Assembly (NCBI GenBank): GCA_039707465.1
Contig: CM077651.1
Coordinates: 18,069,519 to 18,133,518 of the forward strand
Direction: 5' to 3'
Origin: Rhabdophis nuchalis
Lineage: Eukaryota; Chordata; Lepidosauria; Squamata; Natricidae
DNA length: 64,000 nt
The position numbers and the translations under genes are program-made. How positions within the stretch are numbered: the stretch's first letter is position 1; every line of letters starts with the position of its first letter. Positions 1 through 11,492 of this stretch are shown piece by piece. The notes below the pieces were generated by a model. It searched no databases and was not told the DNA's origin. It saw only the letters and a list, made by a program, of their open reading frames with translations.

Positions 1-1110
1 TAAGCCTACGCTTTTTCCACCTCTCCAGATTAATGAATCCTTCATCAAGGTGGGCCCTCGTTAGAACGGAGGGCCAAACCTGCGAGAGCGGGGACTCCCG
101 CAGTCGTAACAAGTCTAGCCTATCATACATGACATAAAGAGCAGTTCAAATACATAAAAGCATAAAGCATAAAAGCATGGGTCATGAAGGTTTTAAAGTG
201 CATCGTTAGCCGCATTTAGATGATGAAATGATGTTAAAAATGATAAATAGATGTTAAAATATCAGTTCCATTAATAGGTTAAAGTGCATCGGTAGGAGTT
301 CAGTTCAGCTAAAGCGTTCAGAGTCTTCTTTCCCTTGGGAGGGTTAAAGATCTTAGAAAGATGTCCATGGTCGGAAGATCTTAGTGGTTGCTTTCAATTG
401 AGCAACCATCCCCAGGGCACCAACCTCCGTTTTGGCTCTCTCACAGCCATCTCCACCTCTGACGTGCCACTGGTCTCCGCTGGTCTTCATGGCGGCCCTC
501 TCACCGCCGCCTCCGCACCTAAGCCCATCCTCCTGGTCCTCCAGGCCCTCCAGGCCCTCTGGCTCTCCGACATCAGGGCTTTTTTCAGGCTCTCTCACAG
601 CCATCTCCGCCCTCAAGCCGCTGATCTTCACGGCGGCTCTCTCACCGCCGCCCCCGCACCTGGGTTTGTTCTTCCGTCCCTCCGGGCTCACCAACCTCCA
701 GGCGCACAGCCGACTTCCAGCGCCATCCCAGGGACGCCGGGGAATGCCAGGGAATGCCAGGGACGTCAGGGGAGCACCAAGGGAGCACCAGGGAAACACC
801 ATCCCAAGGACGCCAGGGGAGCGTCAGGAAACGCCATCCCAGGACGCCGGGACGCCGGGGAAGCCGACTTCCGGCCCGACGCTCACACCGCCGCCGCCGT
901 CGCCGCCGCCGCCGCCGCCGCCGCCGTCCACCCAGCCGCCTCAGCGAAGACCTCACCCTGTGTCCAGGTGGGTCCCTCTCCGATCCCAGCCCTCAAAATA
1001 GTAACTAGAGGGCTGGGGCACTACCAGAGCGGCTAACGAGCTCCATGGCCCAGCAGAGCTCTGAGCTAGACCGCCATCTTCCTCGCCAAGGAAGATGGCG
1101 GTCTAGCTTC
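1..1110. other. CpG-rich repetitive block, unclassified
   Basis: The GC-rich core (about 400-1110) contains an imperfect duplication: GGCTCTCTCACAGCC occurs at 434 and again at 588, and both copies run into an ACCGCCGC-CCGCACC segment ending at 520 and 660. From about 740 to 870 the motif GGACGCCGGG/GGGAATGCCAGG recurs. A GCC run follows at about 888-930. The reading frames here are low-complexity Pro/Ser/Ala/Arg products on both strands and look non-coding. Read on the minus strand from about 1100, the block starts with AAGATGGCGG, a YY1-like motif common at retroelement 5' ends, so a LINE or LTR 5' region entering from the right is possible. A host CpG island cannot be excluded. Positions 1-330 are AT-richer and carry no recognised feature. 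Confidence 0.4.
1065..1110. repeat. Inverted repeat containing an AAGATGGCGG motif
   Basis: The arm AGCTAGACCGCCATCTTCC is followed, after a spacer of about six bases, by its near-exact reverse complement (GGAAGATGGCGGTCTAGCT). The result is a roughly 19-bp stem. It sits at the border between the CpG-rich block and the SINE to its right, and may mark the end of a retroelement or a foldback insertion. Confidence 0.7.
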
Positions 1111-1143
1111 AGGTCCCGCCTCCCCGCGGAGGGGAGCGGTCTA

Positions 1144-1385
1144 GCTTGTCCCAGCTTCTGCCAACTTAGCAGTTTGAAAGCATGTAAAATATTTTCTGTG
1201 GGACCACCATTGGTGGGAAGGTAATAGCATTCTGTGTGCCGTCGACATTTAGTCATGCCAGCCACATGACCACAGAGAGGTCTTCAGACACAGCGCTGGC
1301 TCTTTGGCTTTGAAATGGATATGAGCACCACCCTCTAGAGTTGGAACAACTAGCACATATGTGCAAGGGGAACCTTTACCTTTTA
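1144..1385 (+). repeat. tRNA-derived SINE with CCTTTA-type tail
   Basis: The segment follows a reptile SINE pattern I recognise: an opening near CCCAGCTTCTGCCAAC, a B-box-like AGTTTGAAAGC, a middle GGTGGGAAGGTAATAGC, then GCTGGCTCTTTGGCTTTGAAA, ACTAGCACATATGTGC and a terminal AACCTTTACCTTTT. It is a 5'-truncated, moderately diverged copy. I do not know the exact family name. Confidence 0.65.
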
Positions 1386-2200
1386 ACATTAGGTGGTGAC
1401 TTTCCCCCCCTTCAAATATTACCATTGTTTTAACATGCCACTGTAAGCCTTCAATTTAATTCAGAAAATAATTCTGTCTGGATGGATATATAACGTTATC
1501 AGAGAGCTGAATTTGTGGACAGAGCTGAAAGTTTAAGGAATCTTCCATTTTTCTATTTTAGGAGACATCTCAACATTTTTCTATTGAGGATTTGATCAGC
1601 TGAGAATAAGCAATGGCCAATTTAACTTTCAGCGTAAAATAGGAAAATTAGAGTTAGTCATTGATGTTTAATGGAATTGTTACAAATGCTGTTACTTTTT
1701 CCAAATATCTCAAGATTACTGGAGTTTGGTTGCAGGCTTTACAATCAATCTGATTTACATTATTAAATATATCTTATTTCCTAAGCAAAAAGACCAACAA
1801 TTACTTGTTGTGATGAGAAAAGGCAACCTTCAAGAAATTACAAGGACTCAACACTCAGAAAGTTCTGATCTTTAAGCACTTTATAATGCTCAGGTGCTGA
1901 GATGAGTCATTATTTTGGTTATTGAATGTTACATCTTTAACCAGGGTTGGAAGGGGTATTAGATAATAGGCACATTTCCCCCATTAAGTAGCTCATTAAA
2001 CTTAGTTAATTGCTTAAATGTAATAAAGTACTTCATTTGTCCATTGATCTCATTAAGGAATATGCATGTTCAAGCAGCAAACTTCCATATGTGCACACCT
2101 AGTTGGGTTAAGAAAGAAAAGCACAAATAAACAGGCTGTATTATTTCAAGGCATTTACATGGGCGGCATGCATGCCAAAATGAGAAAGAACCAATCAGCT
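1386..2200. other. AT-rich unique sequence, nothing recognised
   Basis: No repeat family, RNA gene or credible coding frame is visible. Frames are short and interrupted. Confidence 0.5.
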
Positions 2201-2507
2201 CAGTGGTGGGATTCAATTATTTTACAACCGGTTCTGTGGGTGTGGCTTGGTGGGCGTGGCATGGATTGGTAGGCATGGCTTGGTGGGCATGGCAGGGGAA
2301 GGATACTGTAAAATCTCCATTCCCTCCCCGCTCCATGGGAGGTTTACTGCAAAATCCTCATTACCTCCCAATTAGCTGGGACTCGGGAGGCAGAGAATAG
2401 ATTGGGGCGGGGCCAGTGAGAGGTGGTATTTACCGGTTCTCCAAACTACTCAAAATTTCCACTACCAGTTCTCCAAACTGGTCAGAACCTGCTGAATACC
2501 ATCCCTG
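2201..2507 (+). mobile_element. hAT-type MITE, CAGTGGTGGG family
   Basis: It begins CAGTGGTGGGATTCAA and runs through the family landmarks ACCGGTTCTGTGGGTGTGGC, TACTGTAAAATCTCC and TTCTCCAAACTGGTCAGAAC, then ends near CATCCCTG. The flanks AATCAGCT and AATCCTCT match at 6 of 8 positions, an eroded 8-bp target duplication typical of hAT transposons. No transposase is present, so it is non-autonomous. Confidence 0.7.
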
Positions 2508-2563
2508 AATCCTCTATATGAAAAGGAAAATGCATATCTGGAAGGATTCTTCCTCATCCCATC

Positions 2564-3232
2564 ATGTTTCCCCCAAAATAAGACCTATCCTGAAAATAAT
2601 TGATTGATTTTTAGCTTGATTTTTACACATGTGTCCAAAATAAGCCCTTCCCCAAAATAAGTCCTAGTTTTTTTTTTTAATTAAAATTTTTATACTGTTT
2701 TACAATATATCACCCAGTGCTGTACAAAACAAAAGGAAGAGTTGGTTTCAAGTATCATCTAAGTCCTAGTTAAGAGTCCACCCAATCTATGGTGCATGGG
2801 TAGGGCAAGGCACACAGGTAAAAATTAAGCTAGGGTGGAGATGGGGTGGTGGAACTGCCCTACTACTTACTTTTAACAGTTGCAGCCAGGCCTTGCACAC
2901 CCCAAACCTGCCTTCCCTTCCCAGCCTACTTCTTCTGAGGTCGCCAGCTGTAACGTATGCCATCGCCCCCAGCTTCCATTTTGCTATTAGAGGCCTTCAA
3001 GAATGGCCTCTGCAGCTAAGAAATGGGGGTCTGGATTGACACATGCAAGTGATGGCAAGCAGTCACCAAAGAAGTGGGCCAGCAGCAGGCTTCTGTTGGG
3101 CAGGGCTATCAGTGGCAGGGCTATCAGACTGCTGCAAGGTGAGTCAGTGCTAGTCATCCCCCGAAAATAAGACCTGATGCCTTTTTCAATGGCAAAAAAA
3201 TATAAGACCGGGTCTTAATTTCAGGGAAACAT
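2564..3232. mobile_element. Non-autonomous element with AAAATAAGACC-type inverted ends
   Basis: The left end ATGTTTCCCCCAAAATAAG mirrors the right end (CTTAATTTCAGGGAAACAT). The AAAATAAG motif repeats just inside both ends (about 2572, 2635, 2653 and 3164). No transposase frame is seen. It is split by a short retroinsert at 2670-2760. A foldback DNA transposon derivative is likely; the superfamily is not assigned. Confidence 0.55.
2658..2771 (-). mobile_element. Short retroposed insert with 12-bp target duplication
   Basis: TAAGTCCTAGTT occurs exactly at 2658-2669 and 2760-2771. Between the copies lies a T-run followed by about 80 bp of AT-rich sequence, i.e. a poly(A)-tailed insert on the minus strand. 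This is the signature of LINE-machinery insertion, here into the 2564-3232 element. The source family is not recognised. Confidence 0.7.
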
Positions 3233-3239
3233 AGTAGAT

Positions 3240-4560
3240 TATTATCATTATATTTGTCTGGTCTGATTTATCTCTTTGCAAGAGATACTTTCCCTTTTTA
3301 CATGATACAGAAAATACTGATATATTTCAGTTGATTGTGCATTCTTACCCCCAAAAAATCAATATTGTTTTCACAGCAACAACACTGGAGAAAAGTTTTT
3401 ATTTAATTGCATTCTTTCCATCTTCTTTCAGTGTTGTATGTTACTAAATGCATACATCCTATTTCCTTTTCTTTAACAAAAAATGGCATTTGGGGGTGGG
3501 TGGGATAAGAATAGTGTCTGCAGAACTGACAACAATAATTCCTAAGATGTAAATAATATGATATTTTTTTTCGTTATTGGTATTGTTCACATACAAAATA
3601 GGATCAAGAACTATAGTTTCTGTCATGGCAGGATATTTCTTTCTTTCTTTCTTTTTTGCAGCTAGATGGCTCTTTATCAAAATGCCTTTCTATTCCTGGT
3701 GTGTTTTTCCCCCCCTGTGCCCTAAACAACAATATAACATTCAAATTTATTTCAGCAATGGCAAGATTGTTTTGATAATGGGAAAACCACAGTCCAAGTT
3801 AAAAGATGGAGCCTGACTCACTGACTTTCTCCATTTATCTATTCTGTGGCTCACATAATTATCCACCCTAGCTATTTTTTGTACACATTCTTCAAACTAT
3901 CAAAAAAGCCTCAGTCAAAAATCCTTTCTTATTATACATGAGACAGACAGTCTAGGGCACAGTATTTATCCCCTGGAATAGTTGGTATGGCAATTTCTTT
4001 CTGTGAAATCATCAGAGCCATGTCCCACATGGGCTTATGCACACACAAAGTCCTTTTCTAAGGCCTTTTGTGTTTTTCCAATCCCCCAAACATTAGCTGG
4101 GTGTTTAACATTGTCAACCTTTCACCTCATTATGGCTAAAGTTAGCTTTTAAATAATGCTTAGCATTAAACCGGCTGTATCTGGGGGAAGTTATTTAGGT
4201 TTTAGTGCCATTGAAATCTTATTAGGATCTCTGAGGCAGGCAGAAATGGTCTTAAAATATTTAGAGGGAAATCAGCATTGGGGAGAGGGGGAACCCAAAG
4301 GAAACAATGTGGTGAGATCACATAGGATGGATTCTTGTTTACTAAAAGTAGAATTGATGGATCTGGACTTATACAGTATGTTTGCTGATCTGTAAAGATT
4401 TGGTCGTTAAAGTTGTGATTTGCTTTTCCCCCCATACAGACTCAGCATGTTGTGTGAGGACAACATCCCAAACTACATGATTTAGTCAAGTAAAATGCAG
4501 CAAGTGAAGAGGAGGGGAAAATAAGAATAAGAGAAATTGATTCAAGGACAAGATTCAATG
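3240..4560. other. AT-rich unique sequence, nothing recognised
   Basis: Only short interrupted frames and small homopolymer runs are present (a TTTC run near 3638, a C run near 3708). Confidence 0.5.
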
Positions 4561-4569
4561 GCTGGTAGG

Positions 4570-5198
<629 letters not shown>

Positions 5199-5206
5199 CT
5201 ACCTAT

Positions 5207-5950
5207 CATATCTCAAGACCTAAAATGGACACCTAACATCAAAAATGTCATTAAAAAAGCACAGCAAATAATGTTCTTTCCACACCAACTCAGAAAGCTC
5301 AAACTGCCCAAAGAGCTGCTGATTCAGTTCTACAGAGGAATTATTGAGTCTGTCATCTGCACCTTTATAACTGTCTGGTTTTACTCTGCAATCCAACAAG
5401 ACAAACACAGACTTCAGAGGATAATTAGAACTGTAGGGGGAAAAAAACAATTGCTACCAACCTGCCTTCCACTGGGGACCTGTATACTGCACCAGTCAAA
5501 AAGAGGGCTGTAAAAATATCTGCAGACCCCTCACATCCTGGAGATAAATTGTTTCAACTCCTACCTTCAAAATGATGCTATAGGGCACTGCACAGCAGAA
5601 CAACTAGACACAAGGACAGTTTTTCCCAAATACCATCACTCTGCTAAACAAATAATTCCCTCAACACTGTCAAACTATTTACTGCCTGCATTAAATTACT
5701 ATTAATCTTCTCATCATTCCTATCACACATCTCCTCCCACTTATGACTGTAACTTTGTGGCTTGTATCTTACAATTTCTATTGATTATTTCCTAGTATGA
5801 TTTTATTGCTTATTTGGATCCTATGACTATCATTAAGTGTTGTACCTTATGATTCGTGATTAATGTATCTTTTCTTTTATGCACACTGAGAGCCTATGCA
5901 CCAAAAACAAATTCCTTGTGTGTCCAATCACACTTGGCCAATAAAGAATT
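5207..5950 (+). mobile_element. LINE ORF2 C-terminal and 3' end (L2/L3/Rex-like), broken
   Basis: Translation in shifting frames gives a degenerate post-RT region: KKAQQ, LRKLKLPKELLIQFYRG, IIESVICT, ITVWF, RLQRIIRTVGG, followed by KYLQTPHILEINCFN and FPKYHHSAKQIIPSTL with stops and frameshifts. The 3' end (CACTTGGCCAATAAAGAATTC) runs directly into an ATTCT/TACTC array. Related sequence in the opposite orientation is found at 35354-38360. The copy is 5'-truncated and inactive. CR1-L3-type elements with pentanucleotide tails are known from snakes; exact clade placement is inference. Confidence 0.65.
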
Positions 5951-6078
5951 CTATTCTACTCTACTCTACTCTACTCTACTCTACTCTACTCTACTCTACT
6001 CTACTCTACTCTACTCTACTCTACTCTACTCTACTCTACTCCACTCCACTCCACTCCACTCCATTCCATTCCATTCTC
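5945..6078 (+). repeat. (TACTC)n/(CCATT)n pentanucleotide array on a LINE 3' tail
   Basis: TCTAT TCTAC, then a long TACTC run, then CCACT and CCATT variants extend the LINE 3' end without a break. This is consistent with microsatellite seeding by the element tail. Confidence 0.85.
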
Positions 6079-6980
6079 AAATCAGAATGACTATGCTTAG
6101 AATATCATTATTTTCTCCAATCCCATAGCCTCTTAATAAAAATGTGGATGGGTCCCGGGGAAAGGTTCTATAATTCTAGCATTTTGCATTAAGCTACTTT
6201 ATTGTTGTTGGCTCTCTCATTTTTCTGAACTGTATTTGGTAGCTGACATGGTTTAATATCTGTTTTATCACATGCAAAGAACAATCTGTTGTTCTATTTA
6301 CTTCTACAACACCCTCCAATCAGTAAGTCGATCACATTCAAGAAGGGGCATTATCTCATCCATTACAAGTAATACCTCATCCCCTTGTAAAGCTTCTCCT
6401 AATGTACCTGTTTAACATTGAGTAAAAAGCATTGTCTATAAAAGAGATCATTAGCACTGGAAATTTCATTGTCTTCTGTACTAGGACAATAAAGTTACAA
6501 GCATGAAGATTGTTACAAATACCTGCACAGATGTTTATGACATTTGGCATAATTCCCTTCTTAAAACATCAGCTTGCTTCCATTAGACTGAGAAACAAAA
6601 TAAACCCCACAAAAACCTTATAGCTAGTATAAAGAAATGCAGGTAGTACGTGATGACAATTATGCCTGACATTTTGATTGCTAAGTGGTGTGGTCATTAA
6701 GCAAGTCATCACATGATCAGGCCCAAGTGTATGACTATTTTTAACATGGCTGTAAAGTGAATCAACTCAAAATCATTAAAAGAATGGAAGAATGAAATAA
6801 ATTCATTAAAGTTTAGTAAACAAATCTGCCTTCTCCCATTGATTTTGCTTCTTGGACAATTTGGAGGGTCACAAATTATAGTCACCTGTCTCTAGGGTGC
6901 TGCAACCATCATAAATGTGTGTCCATTGCAAAGTAATCATGATACCACAGAGGTTGTACAATAGTCATAACTTCAAGCAT
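6079..6980. other. AT-rich sequence; possible MITE remnant near 6670-6780
   Basis: The stretch is mostly featureless. Segments such as GCTAAGTGGTGTGGTCATTAAG resemble the interior of the element at 13004-13331, suggesting an old fragment. Confidence 0.4.
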
Positions 6981-6990
6981 GGGTTGCAAG

Positions 6991-7367
6991 CAGTGGTGGG
7001 ATTCAATATTTTTTTTTACGACCAGTTCTGTGGGTGTGGCTTGATGGATGTGGTGTGGCTTGATGGGCATGGCAGGGGAATGATACTGTAAAATCTTCAA
7101 TTCCTCCTGATCAGCTGGTGCTCGAAAGGCAGAGAATATATGGGGGCGGGGCCAGTCAGGAGTGGTATTTACCGGTTCTCTAAACCAGGGGTCTCCAACC
7201 TCTAAACCAGGGGTCTCCAACCAAGCAAAGCTGGCTGGAGAAGTGTAGGAGCTGAAGTCCTTCAGACTTAAAGTTGCAAAGGTTGGAGACCCCTGCTCTA
7301 AACTACTCAAAATGTCCGCTACTGGTTTTCCAGAACTGGTCAGAACCTGCTGAATACACCACCGCTG
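6991..7367 (+). mobile_element. hAT-type MITE with perfect 8-bp TSD, containing a nested MITE
   Basis: The element starts CAGTGGTGGGATTCAA and ends CACCACCGCTG, flanked by exact GTTGCAAG repeats at 6983-6990 and 7368-7375. Family landmarks (CCAGTTCTGTGGGTGTGGC, TACTGTAAAATCTTC, GGTCAGAACCTGCTGAATAC) are present. A second, shorter hAT element is inserted at 7186-7295. Confidence 0.9.
7186..7295 (+). mobile_element. Short palindromic hAT-type MITE with a duplicated left end
   Basis: The core element 7208-7295 starts CAGGGGTCTCCAACC and ends GGTTGGAGACCCCTG. The 8-bp target CTCTAAAC is present three times (7178-7185, 7200-7207, 7296-7303), because a 22-bp unit made of the left terminus plus target is repeated in tandem at the left side (7186-7207). 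The right half is related to 12504-12617. Confidence 0.85.
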
Positions 7368-7391
7368 GTTGCAAGTCACATTTTTCAGTGT

Positions 7392-7704
7392 TGTAGTCCT
7401 CGACTTGCGACCTGTCCGCTAAGTCCTTGACTTACCACCAGACGCAAATCCTCGGTCCTACAACTGACAGCTAGCAACAGCAGTTGTGTCTGATTGGCCA
7501 AGAGGCGACTGGCTGAGGTTAGTTGCTGGGGCTGTCTGATTGGTTCCCTGCCTGACAGCTGATATATAAATAGCTGTCAGGCACGAAGGTCCCTGTCTAC
7601 CATCTACTGTGTACATACTTACCATTCATGTGTTATTCTTCAATAAAGACTGTTATTTAGCCTACCTCAGCTGCCTCGTCTCTCCTTAAGACCAAGCTTC
7701 TACA
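7392..7704 (+). mobile_element. Solo-LTR-like unit
   Basis: The 313-bp segment begins TGTAG and ends CTACA. It contains a TATA-like GATATATAAATAG, then, about 75 bases on, a poly(A) signal in TTCAATAAAGACTG, the order expected for U3-R-U5. No convincing flanking target duplication or internal retroviral sequence is seen. The opening TAGTCCTCGACTTGCGAC resembles the end of the element at 13004-13331, so a composite origin is possible. Confidence 0.45.
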
Positions 7705-8590
7705 TTCAATACTGTCAATTAATAAATGGTCATAAATTGATATATCTACCTGCATATAGATGTGATAGTTTTTAGGGGGTCCCCCCCCCATCCTAAAATC
7801 TCATTCCATCTTCTTGATATGATCCAGATCAAATCAGGCCATTACTAGATCCTTGGATTAGGGCTTTCAAAACAGATTAGGAGGTCTTTGGACCTGCCTA
7901 ACATTTGCTCTCTGAATATGTTACCTGGATATCCATGTGAAAGCACCAACATTTTCACCTCTAAGCAGCTACTTGTTCCCAGTTCCGATAAACTGCTCCT
8001 TATAGAAATTGACACCAATGTTTAAATCCCTAAAGCAAAGGCCCACGGGCTAGTTAACAGTGAAGACAGTTATTGTTACACTCCAAATAATATGTTGTTT
8101 CAGTAGGACAGTTACAAAGTGGCTTGAAGGTGACAGGGCTTTCTTTCTTGTTGAAATATATGAAACCAATATGAGTCTAATTTGAACTAACAAGCCTAAT
8201 TTGTCAAATTACTGGAAGGCATTAAGCAAATGACACTTGCTCTGCTTTGCAACAGCCTCATACATCTTTGGCATAGACCTTACATAACTGATCTATGGGT
8301 GGTGACTGCTATGAGGAAATAAGCATTAGTCTCCAGGTAATCTTTTATTTGACATACTGTCATTAGAACGCATGTTATGTTTACCTGAGAAACATTAGAT
8401 TATGGGCGTAGGAGGGATCCGCCTTTTTCAAAATACTTTCTTACTGAAGCTATTATCACTTTTGGATTAAAAAGGAGGACATATTTTCTGAGGTGAATAT
8501 TAATGATCAGATATTACTAGTGTAACTAAAGGAAATGTGGTTTCACAAAGCTGTGGCTTTCAGGTGCTTAAGTTCACAGACTTCAGTCTA
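7705..8590. other. Unique sequence, nothing recognised
   Basis: No repeat landmarks or usable frames; AT-rich. Confidence 0.5.
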
Positions 8591-8593
8591 ACG

Positions 8594-9122
8594 GGGAAAT
8601 TCAATTTTTTTTTACTACCGGTTCTGTGGGCGTCACTTGGTGGGGGAAGGATACTGCAAAATCTCTGTTCCCACCCCACTCCTGGGGGGAAGGATACTGC
8701 AAAATCTCCATTCCCACCCCACTCCTGGGGGAAGGATATTGCAAAATCTCTGTTCCCACCCCACTCCCGGGGGGAAGGATACTGCAAAATCTCCATTCCC
8801 ATCCCACTCCTGGTGGAAGGATACTGCAAAATCTCTGTTCCCACCCCACTCCCGGGGGGAAGGATACTGCAAAATCTCCGTTCCCACCCCACTCCCGGGG
8901 GGAAGGATACTGCAAAATCTCCATTCCCATCCCACTCCCGGGGGAAGGATACTGCAAAATCTCCATTCCCATCCCACTCCTGGTGGAAGGATACTGCAAA
9001 ATCTCCATTCCCATTCCACTCTGGGGCCAGCCAGAGGTGGTATTTGTCGGTTCTCCAAACGACTCAAAATTTCTGTTACCAGTTCTCCAGAACCGGTCAG
9101 AACCTGTTGAATTTCACCCATG
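8594..9122 (+). mobile_element. hAT-type MITE with expanded internal minisatellite
   Basis: Family ends are recognisable: ATTCAATTTTTTTTTACTACCGGTTCTGTGGGCG on the left (written here as landmarks ATTCAA and ACCGGTTCTGTGGGCG) and GGTCAGAACCTGTTGAATTT with CACCCATGG on the right. The middle, normally one AAGGATACTGCAAAATCTCC segment, is amplified to about nine copies of a 42-44 bp unit (8645-9020). Open frames across it on both strands are products of the repeat phase and are not genes. Confidence 0.75.
8645..9020. repeat. Minisatellite, about nine copies of a 42-44 bp unit
   Basis: Each unit reads approximately AAGGATACTGCAAAATCTC, then CATTCCC or TGTTCCC, CACCCCACTC and a short G run. Unit variants differ by CTCC/CTCT and ATCCC/ACCCC. 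Confidence 0.9.
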
Positions 9123-9207
9123 GTTCAGCTGCCTTTCTTGGCCATTAAGCAAGTTTGGAAAAGCTTGAATTAAAATATTAATTAATAGTATTAATGAAAA
9201 TATGAAT

Positions 9208-9930
9208 TAATTAAGAACTAAAGAGAAATTTCTTAATGGCGAGAACAATTAGCCAATGGAATGGCTTGCCTTCAGAAGTCATGGTTGCTCCAACACTGGA
9301 GACTTTTAAGATGAGACTGGATAGCCAATTGTCTGGAATAGTCTAGGGGTGTCAAACTCATGGCATCATGTTGTCGTCACGTGATGTATTGTGATTACCT
9401 CCTCCCCTTTTGCTAAAACAGGGTGGGTATGGGCAGCATATGATGCAAAGGTGGTATTCAGTCGGTTCTCTCCAATTTGAGCAAACTGGTAGTGGCAGCT
9501 GCAGGAGGCTCTGCCCACCCACCCTGACATAATGCGTGAGTTCTGTGCATGTGCAGAAGGTGGTGCACATGCACAGACACGGTGTGTACACTCACGTTTG
9601 CAAACTGGTAGTGAAGGTAAGTGAATCCCACCACTATAGAGGTGGGTTGCTCCACGTTCAGCCCAGATTGGGCAAACCGGTAGTTGTGGTGGTGGGAGGC
9701 TCCGCCCACCCACTTGGATGCTTCTATGTATGCACAGAAGTATTGCACGTGCACACAAGCACATGTACACGAGCGAACCAGTAGTAAAAAATAGAAACCC
9801 ACCACTGCACCACTGGTATGATGCATCTGACCCCCGGCCCATGAGTTTGACACCCCTGGTCTAAAGGTGAGCAAAAGATTGGACTAGAATACCCCCAAGG
9901 TCCCTTCCAACTTTGTTATTCTCTGATTCT
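9208..9930 (+). mobile_element. CR1 LINE 3' end, split by a MITE insertion
   Basis: The left part (to about 9346) reads AGAGAAATTTCTTAATGGC, GAACAATTAGCCAATGGAATG, ACACTGGAGACTTTTAAGATG, matching the CR1 ORF2 C-terminus. The right part (about 9861-9930) reads TTGGACTAGAATACCCCCAA and TTCCAACTTTGTTATTCT, the CR1 3' UTR. The two halves join logically across an inserted DNA element. Confidence 0.8.
9347..9860. mobile_element. hAT-type element with GGGGTGTCAAACTC ends, itself containing two MITE-like segments
   Basis: Ends AGGGGTGTCAAACTCATGG and CCATGAGTTTGACACCCCTG form inverted repeats; the flanking GTCTAGG/GTCTAAAG looks like an eroded target duplication. Inside are two members of the GGTGGG family (about 9446-9640 and 9644-9807), each with GTGCATGTGCAGAAG-like sequence and ending near CCCACCACT. 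This makes a three-level nest within CR1. Confidence 0.65.
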
Positions 9931-10460
9931 ATATTATATTTGATGAGTGCCAAATAGTGTTCCAGAGTTGCAGTAATTTAATCCAAAAATTGAGCAAATA
10001 AACTAATTATTTAGTAAGAACTTCACCTTTGTAACTAAATCTAGTTGCCAATTTTTTTAAAAAAACCAATAAGTTCTATAAATTTTGTTAACCTCGTAGA
10101 AGACCTTCTGCATAGCATCTGGATAAGGGTTAGGTTACTCGTTATTAATTTCAATTTTCCAGGCAAGAACAGCTTTGCTAGGTTATTCATGTACTAGTAA
10201 CCCATCATTTCAATAATTGCAATGTACTTTATATAAGACTATCCCTAAATGTGTCTAAAAACATTGAATGGAATTGTGAGATTTAATGGGGGAACTGTCA
10301 TTCCCATATACTCTCCTCCCTTCCTCCTCATTTTTAGTTATAACATATTTTATTGTGATTTTAATTTGATTTTATATGTTTATTCATATAATTATTGTTT
10401 CATTTTAATATTGTAAGCTGTCCAGAATTATCTTGTGGTGAGACAGGAGGCAAACAAATT
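9931..10460. other. AT-rich sequence, nothing recognised
   Basis: Low-complexity AT-rich DNA leading into the tetranucleotide array. Confidence 0.5.
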
Positions 10461-10461
10461 A

Positions 10462-11217
<756 letters not shown>

Positions 11218-11325
11218 TCTACTACACCACTTCACTGGTCATTCACAGAAATAAGATTATTTCAACAATTTTCAGTAAAACCTTCATTGTTGAATATTTG
11301 TTCCAGGCATGAAATGCTATCATCT

Positions 11326-11492
11326 TCGCTACTGGTTCAGAACTGGGAGCACACACACGTGGCACTTCTGTGCATGTACAGAACCTTCTGCACAAGTACA
11401 GAACATCCATGATGGTAGGCAGAGCCTCCCGTCCCAGCCCCCATCCGTTTCCTCAAACCGGGGTGAACTGGCAGAATACCACATCTGATTTT
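11326..11492 (-). mobile_element. MITE fragment (CAGTGGTGGG group, variant with CTGTGCATG core)
   Basis: CTACTGGTTCAGAACTGGG, ACTTCTGTGCATGTACAGAA, GGCAGAGCCTCCC and GGGGTGAACTGGCAGAATAC are shared with the segments at 9644-9807, 20031-20205 and 60917-61072. The ends are not clear. Confidence 0.45.

Noticed and set aside
335..1036. 233-codon and other overlapping frames in the CpG-rich block
   Set aside because: Low-complexity Pro/Ala/Arg products exist in most frames on both strands because of GC content and lack of stops; no domain recognised.
8537..9168. Overlapping open frames of 110-203 codons on both strands
   Set aside because: They follow the 42-44 bp minisatellite inside a MITE, with the same peptide in rotating frames. 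No start context or family similarity.
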